Positions 34,086-46,800 of a stretch of DNA of 64,000 nt are shown one piece after another (within the stretch, counting starts at the first letter, position 1; each line of letters begins with the position of its first letter). The stretch spans positions 3,082,001 through 3,146,000 of the forward strand of contig NC_063158.1 of NCBI RefSeq assembly GCF_020921035.1, read 5' to 3'. The notes under the pieces were generated by a model. The model was given only the letters and a program-made list of their open reading frames with translations, did not search any database and was not told where the DNA came from. The position numbers and the translations under genes are program-made. This DNA comes from Rhodamnia argentea. Its lineage: Eukaryota; Streptophyta; Magnoliopsida; Myrtales; Myrtaceae.

Positions 34086-36180
34086 TTAAATTAAGTCCCT
34101 TCTGAGAATTTAATATTGGATCTTATTTAGAGCGGTGAAAAGCCGCTGGCAGAGCATGCAAGTACGCACGAAAAGAGGAGGATTGGGGGCTTTTTCTTAC
34201 TGCTTCCATTGAGATTCGATGTAGCTACAGATTCTCGTGGATCGCAGCCCTCGATGTTGCAATCGAGTTCGATTTTTGGCAATCTTTTTACTGTCCAGCA
34301 GCTGCAGCTTTCCTCACGGACCACTTTCTGAGGAAAAGGTTTGTGCAAAAGTGCGAAAGAATATCGAGAAAATCAAAGACGATCTTGACTTGCCCCCAGA
34401 ATTGCATATGTTCTGAAACTTTGAATTATGCTTTTGGTCTTGCCCGATTTGATAAAAAAAGGGAGGAAATTTTTGGTCCCGCCCACTATAGAAAAGGGAA
34501 AATAGACTGATACAAGTCCTTTTTGCTTTGTGCAAACAATAGCTACAACATTAGGAAAAAAAATAAAAAAAGTTTAAGACGAACCGTAATCATACAATAG
34601 CAATGGCCCGGATAGAATCATAATCTGATCGGAGTTAAAAGAACGAGAAAGCGGCTTCTTAAATCTCTAACACGTTTTTAAAGTTACAATTAAACTTCCT
34701 TTCTTTTATTTTATGAAGATTTGAATTTTTGCTTCCTCAACTAATCGAGTGTTTCGACCCCACATTCTTTTTTGCAACGATAAATGTTTATTGATTTTTT
34801 TTCTTCCTTTTTGCCGGTTTGGAATAAATGACGAATGGGTCTCCCTCATTCTTATGATCGAGACGGCGAACGAAATTGGTCTATTTTCAATTTGATTCTT
34901 TGTGTGCCGACAACATCTTTGCAAACAATTTGATTTTTTTTTAAATATTCGACCAAAAGAAACATCTTTTTAAATAAGGCATTACTTTTCGACCAAAAAA
35001 AAAAGGTTTGGGGCAATTTGAGTCAAAGCGATCATAAAGCGAGCGAGCGTGTGCATTTTACGCAACGCCAGCGACTTTTTTCCTCATTTATTTATTTTTT
35101 ATTTTATTTTTTTCGGCAAAAAAGAAGAAGGGAACTCTGAAAATATCTTTTACTACAAAAGAGGACAGAAATTTAAGTCCTCATCACCAAAATTACGGTT
35201 TCGTCCTCCGCCCGACGACTGCCATCTCCGCTGTCTTCACCAAACCCCAAAAGTCCCCTGTGCTTTTACGCTTCTGTCCTTCGCCCGTGTGTTTTTTTCG
35301 GTCTGGCCTGTCGGAAGTCTGTCTTTTTCATTCTTCCCCCTTTCCGAAATCTGTCGGCCTGAATCGCCACGTCATCAGCCTGGTGCTGTAAATTTCAATT
35401 TTTTTTTCCTCCTTTCCATGCCACGACAACTTAAACTTTTATTACGTTCAATTTAAAATGATTTGAAATTTGATCGGTACCTGTTGTTTACTGGATTACT
35501 TGCTTGCCATTCTTAAAGAGGAGGAATTCTTCTATGTCATAGTCGTCTAATCATATTAATTCCTGACAATTTTTTTTTAGTAACCAAAAAAATAATGATC
35601 TAGTCATTGACGACCATTTTAACTACATCGTCGCGTCGGAGATATTAGACGAAAATTGATTGGAATGACTATATTGGAATTTCGCGTAAAAGTTGAGGAC
35701 TCAATTGATAAAATTGAAAAATCTAAAATCGGATGTTCATCTGTATTTAGGATTGACTGAGTAATTTTTCGAATTTATTCCACGAGCACGTGGGATTATG
35801 TCTACATAATTGTCGACGGTTGGAAAACCACGCTCTAGCGTATCGCCGTTACTTTATATAGCACGTAACTACCTTAGGCTCCACATTTTAGATTAAAAAT
35901 TTTCAACTTTTAGTCCAGTTTTTTTGATCGAGAAGAAAAGGGTGAATTCACCGATCGAGCTCGAAATAAGTATCATCAATGTAATTTTTTTTTATCGACG
36001 CGATCTAGTTTCTCTAAATGTATACATAAAAATGTCGAATGTTCAATATAACCATCTCAATTTATATTAAGAAAAAGAGACAGAGAGAAAATTAATTAAT
36101 TCCGAGATTATGTTTTCTCTTCAAAGAGTTTGATGATTTTGGTACATTCTCGGGAATGCCGAACCAAATGAATCTTGCGT
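34086..36180. other. Intergenic spacer with decayed repeat at about 35590-35770
   Basis: No gene is recognised. The block near 35665-35745 is a diverged relative of the repeat fragment at 7950-8035. T-rich and A-rich runs are frequent. Confidence 0.45.
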
Positions 36181-36530
36181 GCGGCACGTGCGGCACGTGC
36201 GGCGGCCTTCCAACTCAGCAAGGCGAAAGCTCTGTCCACATCTCAGGTCTTTCAACTGAGAAAATATAGGAGTCAGGGGCAATCTCGTAATTGGAGCCAA
36301 CACGAGGGGCTACATATTTATCTGGCAGCAGCGACACTCCCGCGAGGATAAAGAAATCGAGGAAGAATGGGGGAAAACGCTTCTGTCTGTCTCGGCGCCT
36401 CGTTGAACCGGGCGTGGTCTCGTGTTCTCGGACCCGAGAAACGAACCGGCGGCGTGGTATAATACTCTCTCTCCCCCGCCGTGACTCTCTCCTCTCTCTC
36501 TCTCTCTCTCTCAAGACTCTGTCCTTTGGT
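36180..36530 (+). promoter_or_regulatory. Probable NRPD1 promoter with tandem G-boxes and CT-rich initiator
   Basis: Two CACGTG sites lie 9 bp apart (36185-36190 and 36194-36199) in a tandem CGGCACGTG repeat. A TATA-like TATAATA is at 36458-36464, followed by a CT-rich stretch including (CT)n at about 36491-36512, a usual start region for plant transcripts. The next recognisable coding sequence on this strand is NRPD1 at 40820, so this is inferred to be its promoter, with the leader interrupted by a long intron. A separate non-coding or unrecognised transcript is the alternative. Confidence 0.4.
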
Positions 36531-39500
36531 CTCTTCTTCCCTGTTCGCAAAACCCAAAACCCCCAATTGCTATCTTCACTTTGGACCTTGATTTTGCTCA
36601 TTATTTGCGGTTTTGCCTCGCAAGCCTCGGCCTTTACAGCACAGTTCGCAGTTGGCACGAGTTCGTCCTTCCTGTTCAACCGTCTCCCTGCTCTGCTCTC
36701 TGCTCTGCTTCGGGGGCACTGCCAATGCACGGTCACTAGCAGAAGCCGCATTGGTTAAGTGAAGTGAGTGAACAATTTATTTCTTCCGCATTTTTCTCGC
36801 GACTTCTTGTTTCCTTCGTCTTTTCTAGCTGTTGATAGAAACATCAGAGTTTGGTTGTTTTTGGGCCATGATCTCGTTCTGCTTCGGTTACGTGGGGATC
36901 GCAAGCTTGCTTCTTTCTTTCTTTTTTTATAAAGGTTTTCCTTTTCTCTTCCTCGCTTGGTGAGCTTCGTTCTTGGCGTGATCATGAGGATCGTATGAGG
37001 TTTTCCAGTGTGGGAATTTTGTGACAGTTGTTGGATTGGGTAATTGGTGCTGTGCATGGAGGATTCGGGTTCGCTGTTTTGCATGTTGTGTATGGCGTGG
37101 GGAAGTTCCACCAGCGAGCTGTGGATAATGTCGATGGTATGCGCGGGATTTCCCGCGTCGTGAGGAGTTTGTCAGGTTTTTCTCGCATCCTGTCGCGGGC
37201 AATTAATGGCCTGCGAGGCGATTGGGGTTTGATTTTTGGGCACAAAGTTAAGAATCTGTTGGTGATGATGGTTGTGCTCTTGGTGCGCTCGATTGATCCA
37301 TTGATAAGCTGCAATGTGGCTTTGCTATTCACTCCTTGTTAGAGATGATTGGTCCTGGAGAAGGAGAATTCTTTAAAGGGGGGTGCTTGTACTCTGTGCG
37401 GGGACCAATATAGGTGATTTGATGCTTGTAGTTAATCGATCAATACCCGATCAAAATGGCTTTTCTAAAAGAAATTTTTCCAGCAAGTAAGATGGTCGTT
37501 TGTGGCCAAATTTCTGATTTTTTATAGTTGATTATTCATGAACACAATATGTAGTTATCTGAGTAATGTGATGGTAAATACAAAAACCCTTATCCACGAA
37601 AACCTGTCAAATAGCGGGTTCTGTCCCATTGTTTGTGCATCTCAAGTTTTAGTTACATTGTTTACATGGTCAAGACAACTTATGGAGATGATATATTGTG
37701 GATGGAGCTGTCTTTCTAACTTGACGCGTGTTCCAATCTTGCCCTCACTGGAGTGCTTTTCACTTTTATGAGTTCAGACGAGAGACGTGTGCTGGATTTC
37801 CTTTCGGAGAGCTTTTACACTTTTTTCATATTTATTCTGGATACCCTGCTCTTATATCAGCAGTGTGAAAATTCATAATCTTTGATAGCTTGAGGTTGTT
37901 CTCGAAGGAAATTGAGAATATTAGATTGTCTACCTTTCAATACCAGTATCCTTGTTTTTCGAGTTATCCACTCGTTGAAGATTTTGTCGTCTTTCCTTTA
38001 TAGTCAAAGTTAAATTTACGATTGTTACTCAATCAGTCATTTGCTCGACAACAAGATGAGGATTTTTTTTTTTTCTAAGGAGAAAGAGTTGCTCTTCTCC
38101 TTTACGTGATTGACTAGCTTGATTTTTAAACTTCAAATTATTTTTCACAGGATTTACTTTTTTTCTTCCCCTGATAATTAACATTTGAAAGGTAAATAAT
38201 ATGCTTTAAAGAACAACTGTATATGGATATTAAACTGCCAATATTTCTCATTAGATGAGTTTCCATTACTTGGCGGCGTGATCAATGTCATGCATCCCAA
38301 AGGTAATAAACTTCATTTCAGTGGAAAAAGGATCTAGGGTGGGAAACTTCATGATCTGCATAAAAAATTGCGCAAAACACTCCCGTTGATGCATTTGCAC
38401 TTCTTATGGAGCTGGTCTTAAGACTCTTGGTTGGTGACAATTCGTCACATCCTTCATAAATTAAAGACATATGATGACACCCTTTTGGAGAGGCACCTAA
38501 ATTTTGCCATTTTTCTCATATCCCAATGCTGTCAATCTTAGGAAATAATGAGTCTTCTTAAGATTTAGGGCGCTGTCGTTCCTCTAGGTCGGATTGGTCT
38601 AACTAATGGTTCTCAATATGTTATTCTTGAATTTAACCTGAAACTCTAGAGGTGATTCGTGAGAATATATATATGGTCGAACGACTAGGTTTTACTTAAA
38701 TTACAGCTAAATCCATTTTCCGTTTTTGTGTCAGTTCGGTGTTCATATGGTGAATGAAATGCTTGGGTTATTGTGGAATTTTTTGCATGGACATAAAGTT
38801 TCCTTGCGGTGGCTTATCTGATCTGTCCTTTTTCCTTCTCAAACTTATTTTGCTCAATTTGGCAGGTAGTTAGCAGAGAGACTGTGCTGTTCCAGCAGAA
38901 ACTGAGGAGCAGGCTTGCTTTTAATAGAAAAAGGGCTTTACCAACTAATTGGACAGGCGATTTTGTTTCAAGAAGCTCTCAGATTGGATAAATCGTGCTT
39001 TGAATTGTAAGCCAATAATTTTAACTATCTGTCAGAATTGTAAACTAGTTGGACAAGCAATAATTCTTCATCAAGATGCTCTCAAATTTAGACAAATTGT
39101 ACTTTGGACTGCAAGCTAAGAACTTTAATTGTCTATCAGAACTGTCTTTGTTTCTGCAATTTTTCGGCCTTCTAGAAGCTTCGCCAGAAGCGACTAGTCG
39201 CTTCCCGAAAGCTTGTTAATAGCTACATTCCCTGCTTCTCCAACAATCTTATTTTCTTCTGTCTGCTGACCGCCGCTGACCCTAACATTGTCATTAGCAA
39301 CATCTCCCTCCACCACGTATGCTAGGTCGTTGAACCTGGTTCATGAATGACTGGCACCATGGATATCCTAGTATGTCTTCCATGCCTTTTAGGAAGCTTG
39401 CTTTATACAATAGGCAATTTTCATCGGGAGTTTTAGTTATCTGACCCTGTATGATTATGATCACTATCTCCATATTCCATTATTCCATGGGTCCAATCTT

Positions 39501-40819
39501 TCCCCAATCCTTTATGTCTTCATTTTTCTTCTTGGTTGCTTCATCCACTATCAAATCCTGACGGGGAACAGTGTGTCTGTTCTACTTCTATTAACTCTAT
39601 TCTTGAGTATTTTGACTATCTTAACTACAAGGCTGTCCAATTAATAGATCAGAAAATCTACTTTGCAAGTGGGTGATGAAGTCACTCCACATGTTTATTC
39701 AGCATATCATGATGCATTTTTCAGTTTTCATTGTTCTCTCCCTAAGATTTCGCTTCATAAACTATGAGGTTGTGCAATTTATAGCCCAACAATCTATTTT
39801 ATTCCTCTTTGGTCAGACCTGACAATCTTCTTTGGAAGAGCCAAAATTTCGTGATGAAGGCAGCTCAGCCTTCTATCCAACAGATCATGATGGATCTCGT
39901 CATTTTTCTTACTTGTCTTCTTAAAGATTTCACTTTCTAAAGTGCATGGTTTTATGTTTGAATAGAGAAAATATCTACTTTGCAAGAGCCACAATTTTGT
40001 GCTTGAGTTACCACGCTTATTTATTCAGCAGATCACGACTTCTCCATTAATGAAATGTCACGAGCCTCAAATTACATGAATTTTCCATTTTGTTTCATTC
40101 GTTTTATCTGATCAATCTTCATGCATGTCTTTTCAGTCTTTAAACCTACCCTAAACTTGAAAGTAAAATTGCTTTTTTCAATTAAGGTGCATGTATTTAC
40201 TGTGTTATTCTCGGTTTTCATGTAAACTAACTGCAGGTGTGGTTCTTTCTCTTTCTGATTATTGAAAGAGCTTTTATTGCAGAAATGACAATTTATTTCC
40301 TGGTTATCACATCTTGATTATTTATATGTAGAGACAAATATATTCAGAAGATTTAGTCCATTTATAGTCGTTGCTTTCTTCACGTATTTTTAAGGTATTA
40401 GAGTTGTGGTCTTTAAGGTTTTTGCGCATCAATCTAGTCCATATTCTTGCCACGTTAAATTTAGCCATCTTACATTGCGACCGTTATTTTGATTGATGGT
40501 TTTGGGCACATGGGATCGTCATTGTTCTGTACATGGTGATTTGGTTATTAGTTCCATACTTGACCCAATCTCAATTTCAACTTTGGGCCCTCTTTTGCAT
40601 GATAAACGATGTGATTTTTAACATTGTAAAGTCTGTTACTCATTTATATACTCTTCTTCAATCTAATTCTCTTAATTAAATGACACAAAAGAAATCGTGC
40701 ACTTGGGAAGTGCGTGTGATTGCTAGTGTATTACAAGTGATCTAATAACTCGTCATGCCAAACTTTTCCTCTTAGGAATGTTATATATCTAATTTAGCTT
40801 ATTGTAGGTGTGAATTCCA
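36531..40819 (+). other. Probable 5' leader and leader intron(s) of NRPD1
   Basis: No protein gene is recognised in these 4.3 kb. The sequence is T-rich, like plant introns. A clear acceptor, ttattgtag, ends at 40807, just 12 bases before the NRPD1 ATG, so the start codon lies in an exon preceded by at least one leader intron. The upstream exon or exons must lie somewhere in this region, probably near 36490-36770. A candidate acceptor (tttggcag near 38865) may mark an additional leader exon. Confidence 0.45.
38943..39144. repeat. Diverged 100-bp tandem duplication
   Basis: Unit 1 (38943-39042, starting aactaattggacaggcga) and unit 2 (39043-39144, starting aactagttggacaagcaa) align along their length, through ctctcaRattXgaXaaat and ctatcXgaaXtgt words. 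They are an old local duplication inside the presumed leader intron. Confidence 0.7.
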
Positions 40820-43800
40820 ATGGACAATGATTTCTGCGAGGAGCAGCAAGTTCCTTCTGCTGTTTTGACAGGAGTAGCCTTCAATGTTCTAAGTCACGTA
40901 GAAGTGGTAAGTCTTCATATTGTCCCAATATTCCTTCACTTGCAACCCTTCAACTGCGTATCAAGTCTTATGTTGAAGTTGGAATGCATTAAACAAACTT
41001 TGGAAAGCATTGAGTAATTAATGCTGCTTGATTTAGCTACTTTGAAAATTTCCATGTGTATACGATAATGACTAGTCTTCCAAGTAACTTTGAGATTAGA
41101 AATATTTAGTGGGCGTGCGGCACATATGCTTGACCTACATGTCAGTCGAAGTAAAAAGTTGAACTTAAAAGTATGAAACCCTGAGACTGCCTGAGTTGGT
41201 AGGTTAGAAACTTGCGTGGCTAACTAAAGTTTGGCAACAGCATCAAAAGATCTCCACAAATTTGTGATTACCAGATTTATGACATGGCAGCATTGATAGG
41301 AAAAATTGTTGAAAACTGGAGTCGGATAGAGTGAATGAAGAAAAGAGAGAGAACACGAAAAACAAGACATATTCCAAAGATATCCAATGTCAATTGTTTT
41401 CTTTAACAGGTTTGTCACAGACATAGGGCATGACCAATGTCTTTTGTGGAAAAGTACAGACATTTCTGTCACTGATCTATTTCAGAATGTTCACAATCTC
41501 AAATAGGTGTTTGTTCTCTTTCTTTCTTGAGATTTGCTAGTGACTTGTTTGTCACCAATGTATATTTGTGGCACTATAGTAAAGAACCTGTGGTAATATT
41601 ATTTCTTTCAGATGTGGCTAATTTTCGTTGGAATTCCGATGACCATAAAAGATTAACATTTAAAAAAGTGACGATATGAAAAAGATGACTGACATTTTGT
41701 CCATCTTAAACATGGTTGGACTTTTAAATTGATCGCAAAATAAACAAAGACAAACGTCTATATGCATTTGATTTGTCTGCATGGTTCGCATCTGCCAATC
41801 ATTAATAGCTTCTGGCACGTCCTGTTTAGTCCTTTGTTCTGCAGGCTGAATGCATCTGTGTCATTCTTTCCTGCCTGGTTCAATTTGGTGTTCGAGGAAA
41901 TTGCTTACTATATCACAACTTTCCTTTTGCTATATTAATGAGTGTCTTTTTACCCTTCACGTTTGTAGTGAACTTTCTATCTTTAATTTGAGGCTCTTTT
42001 CTTTTCCCCCTTCTAATTTCATTTACTTGTTAGCCAACCACACTCGATGGGATAACAGTTCTTGCATTGTCATTGTCGTTATTCTTCAATTACTTGTTTT
42101 GCAAATCCTTTATGTGCCTACGATCTGCCATTAGCAGACAACGCACAAATGTTGGACATCAGACATGCCTTGTGCAGTTAATCTAGCATTAGTGCTGGTT
42201 ATTGTATGTTCTAGGTTGGCATTCAGATTTTTCGGCCAACTTTGCCTTCTCAAACAATTTATACACTTTGTGACAGGAGAAGATATCTTCAATAACAATT
42301 GAGTCTGTCGGTGAGGTCAGTGACTCTAGATTGGGACTCCCAAACTCCTCTAATCAGTGCTCCACTTGTGGCGCCAAAGACTTGAAACAATGTGAAGGTA
42401 ATGGTGCATACAGATCATTGGAACTTTCTAAATTTAGTGCCACTTTAACTCTCCTCTCCATATCCTTTTTTTTTTTTTAAATGTTGAATGGTGAATCATG
42501 ATTAATCTTCAGGTCATTTCGGATCTATCAAGTTACCATGTACAATACTTCACCCGTATTTTCTGTCTGAAGTTGCTAAGCTGCTGAATAAGATTTGCCC
42601 AGGTTGCAAATCTGTTCGGCAAGAACTACGGGTTAAGGTCAGGTACCTCCTCTTGCTACTGTCCATTCACATATATCTGGTAGAGTTACATCTTTATGTA
42701 AGTAGCATGTTTTACTGTTGTTGCCTACAATTCCTTTTTCTTGTCTTGTTTGCTCAGCATTGGAGCAACTTTAGAAATGAAAATTACTCTGACTGAAAAA
42801 TCTAAATGAAGAACTGTCTGCGGACTCAATAAAAATTGATTAAACTCAGACCCACTCATGATTTTGGATCGGTTTGATCTACCGCCTCAAATATGTTTCG
42901 GGATGAGCACCTATATCTTTGTCCTACAAGATTTAATTTGTCTTCAGCAGGTTGAGTAGGTCCCCCTTTCCTTATTCTTTTCATTGGCTTGAACAGTTCA
43001 AAGGACCACGAGATGAATATGATAAATGTAGTATTTCATGATCATGCCAACGGTCTGCACTGCTTTTGACATTGGCATGTTTCAAGGTTTAAATAACGTA
43101 TTACAAAATCTGCAGGGCTATGTTTCTTCTCGGAAAGAAGGTGAGGAGATTAAGAAACCCCTTTGTGACATTAGAATTTGAATGGCGAAATTATACCCCG
43201 TTTCTGTCCAAAATAGTGGCCGTGATTGTTAAATTGTTGTATGTATGTTTATCTAGTTGTGGATTGTGGAACTTGCCAGTTGGAATACTTCCAATGTACC
43301 ATACACCATGAAACCCAATGCTGTTATCTTGTGTCTCTTGTCTAGATTTTTCTTATTTATTGTGGGGGCATGATTAGATATTTCTCTGGGACATTCTTGC
43401 TCTTGTTTACGGTAGCTTGGACAATGTGAAGTGCATTGTAATCATGCCTTTTTTTTTTTTTTTGGGTGTTTTTATTTGAACCCAAATGTCTTTTTGACTT
43501 GCTTCCTTTCACTTATCATGACAAACATTATGCTTTCTCTTGTTAACATGTAATATTTAGAGCTCTATGCCTTTTCTCTCTGCTAATGCTTCACCTTTTT
43601 CACTTTGCACTTTAATTTACCAGAAGAGTAGTCCGAATCAGGTACATCATGGGACTAGGGGTTGCAAATACTGTCTCGTAAGTTAATTTTATATTTCTAT
43701 AAGATTCTCCTTCCAAATTTGGCCTTCATAATTTGGTGGTAACTATTTGTGCATTGAGCAGCCCACTCAAATAGATTGGTATCCGCCTATGAAGTTCAAA

Positions 43801-46800
43801 GTGTCATCTAAGGATAGTTTCAGAAGAACTACCATCACTGTAGAAATAGATGAAAGTTTTAGAAGGAATCTTCAAAAGAAGTCGAACAGGAGGATATGGC
43901 CCACTGATTACTGGGACTTTATCCCAAAAGATCTGGAACAAGAAGAAAGTTGTCAGAAACAAGACAAAAGGGTATTATCGCATGCTCAGGTAACTCATCC
44001 TCTATAGGTTGTCTCAATTTGTTGTTATTTCCTGTACGAAACTGAGAGTGAGACATCTAGTGGAAAATACATACAATAGACATCACCAAGCGTTGTACGT
44101 GCAAGCACTCTAAGTTATATTTTTGACACTATTCAAGTTCCATTGGATATGAAATTGATTGGTTTCAATCAACTGCAACTACAGGTTCTTTTCAGAGGAC
44201 GCTATTTTAAATCTTTCTGAGCGAAGGGTAATGAGAGAGAGACATATTATGGTTTGTACTGTGTTTAATAGGAATTGAACAGCATGATGCTGCTATCGGC
44301 TGACATAATTTCTCTGCCTCATGCCTTGTCTCCTTTTCCTCTTACTTAATTGCGCTTAGTGAATCTCTTTCCATCTATATAATATACTGCTCTCTCTCTC
44401 ACACGCACAGTCATAATTAATTATTGTCTCGGTAGTTAGCTTGATATTCTCTTGATACACTTCTTCCTTTCAGGTTTATCACTTATTGAATGGCGTTGAT
44501 CCTACTTTCATTAGAAAGTTTATCTCCAGAAAAGATTCTCTTTTTCTCAACTGTTTCCCGGTAACACCAAATGGTCATCGTGTGACTGAAGTTACTCATG
44601 CATTTTCTCATGGACGGCTGGTCCTTGTAAGTCCTTTTCTGTCTTAGTCAAAAGAAAAGAAGCAAGATCGAATGCAAATCTCATAATGAATACTTAGTTG
44701 CTTAACCACTTGGAATAGTCTTGTTATTGATGCTTTCTTTCTTAATTGGATTTTATATGGCTGGTTAGCCGGCTAAGTTTGGATGTATTGTTCTCTTTGC
44801 TGTAAATTTTTTTCAGGATGACCGAACGAGGGTGTACAAGAAACTTGTTGATTTTAGAGGGACAGCGAATGAGTTGGGCTCTCGAGTCCTTGAGTGTCTT
44901 AAAGTTTCTAAGGCAAGCTCTGCTATCTTCTGTTAAGACTTTCGAGAATGGTTAAGCTCTATGCTTACTGCTTTATTTTCAAACAGCTGAACCCAGACAA
45001 GTTATCGAGTACCGAATCTGCTTTTGCCCAGAACAGAAAGAGCAGGGATTTGGATTTCACTTCTTCTGGTTTGAGATGGATGAAAGATGTTGTTCTCGGG
45101 AAGCGAAGTGATTACTGTTTCCGGATGGTTGTGACGGGTAATCCAAACATCAAGCTCAGTGAAATTGGTGTACCGTGTCATATTGCAGAGAGATTGCAAG
45201 TATCTGAGACTTTGAATAAGTGGAACTGCGAAAAGTTAAATGCTGTTTGCAGTTTATTGCTGCTTGAAAAGGGTGGCATGCATGTTCGGAGAAAAGGGTG
45301 TCTCGTGCGTGTCAATCGCATGAAAGAACTTCTTTTTGGAGACACTATATACAGGCCATTAAGTGATGGAGACATGGTTTTGATAAATAGGCCTCCATCT
45401 ATACATCAGCACTCTCTTCTCGCATTAAATGCCAAGGTTCTACCCATAGCCTCAGCTCTTTCTATAAATCCGCTATGCTGTTCCCCTCTTCGTGGAGATT
45501 TTGACGGTGACTGTATCCATGGATATATTCCACAATCAGTGGATGCAAGAGTAGAGCTAAATCAGCTGGTTGGTGTGGATAGGCAGTTGTATAATGGGCA
45601 AAGTGGCAGGAACCTTCTTTCTCTTGGTCAGGATAGTCTAATTGCTGCTCACTTGATATTGGAGGATAGTGTTTGCTTAAACCACTTCAGTATCCAACAA
45701 CTTAAAATGTTGTGCCCTAATGAGTTGCCGCCTCCGGCAATTGTGAAGGTACCTTCAGTTGAAGGTGGAATCTGGACTGGGAAGCAGTTATTCCAGATGC
45801 TCTTGCCTACAGGATTGGAGTGGTTTTCGTCTTCAAGTGACATTGGAATTAGGAATGGGGAAATTGTCTTTTCAGAAGGATCTGGTTGGCTTCGAGATGC
45901 CGATGACAATCTCTTTCAGAGGCTTATCACTTTTAGCCAGAGTAGGGTTCTTAACGTTCTGCATGATGCGCAAGAAGTTCTTTGTGAGTGGTTGTCCACG
46001 AGGGGTTTTAGTGTTTCATTAGCAGATTTGTATCTTGCATCTGATTCATTCTCACGGGAAAATATGATTGAGGAAATCTGTTGTGGTTTGCAAGAAGCAG
46101 ATGAAACGTGCAATATCAAACAGTTTATGGTGGATTCTTCACGGGATTTCCTGGCTGGAAATGATGCAGAAATTAGTGCTATGGCCTTCGGTTCAGAACG
46201 CTTGTGTTATGAGAAGCAGAAATCCGCTGCCCTTAGTCAGGCATCTGTTGACGCTTTTAAGCGAGTTTTTCGAGACATACAAAGTTTAGCCTACAAGTAT
46301 GCTAACAAAGACAATTCCATGATCTCTATGTTCAAAGCTGGAAGTAAGGGTAATCTGCTAAAGATTGCTCAACACAGTATGTGTGTCGGCCTGCAACATT
46401 CACTGGTTCCATTGTCATTTGACATACCCCATCAACTTTCTTGCACTTCGTATAACAACCATAAGGAAAACAATATAGATCATCTGCGTGATTCTCCATG
46501 TCCTCGGTCTTTCATCCCATTTGCAGTGGTCAAGAACTCTTTTCTTTCTGGTTTGAATCCATTGGAGTGTTTCGTACATTCTGTGACAAATCGGGCTAGT
46601 TCGTTCAGTGAGAATGCTGAAGTGCCCGGTACCTTGCACCGGAAGCTTATGTTTTTCATGCGTGATCTATATGTTTCCTACGATGGCACAGTTAGAAGTG
46701 CTTACGGCAATCAACTCATAGAGTTTTCTTATGGCATTGAGAAGCAATCATCTACTATCTGCAGCAGCAAAGATAGTTTCTCCTGTGAGAATGCAAAACC

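Noticed and set aside
36291..36758. A 155-codon frame with a hydrophobic segment
   Set aside because: It begins with TTG, spans the TATA-like and CT-repeat region, and shows no family similarity. It is better explained as promoter and leader.
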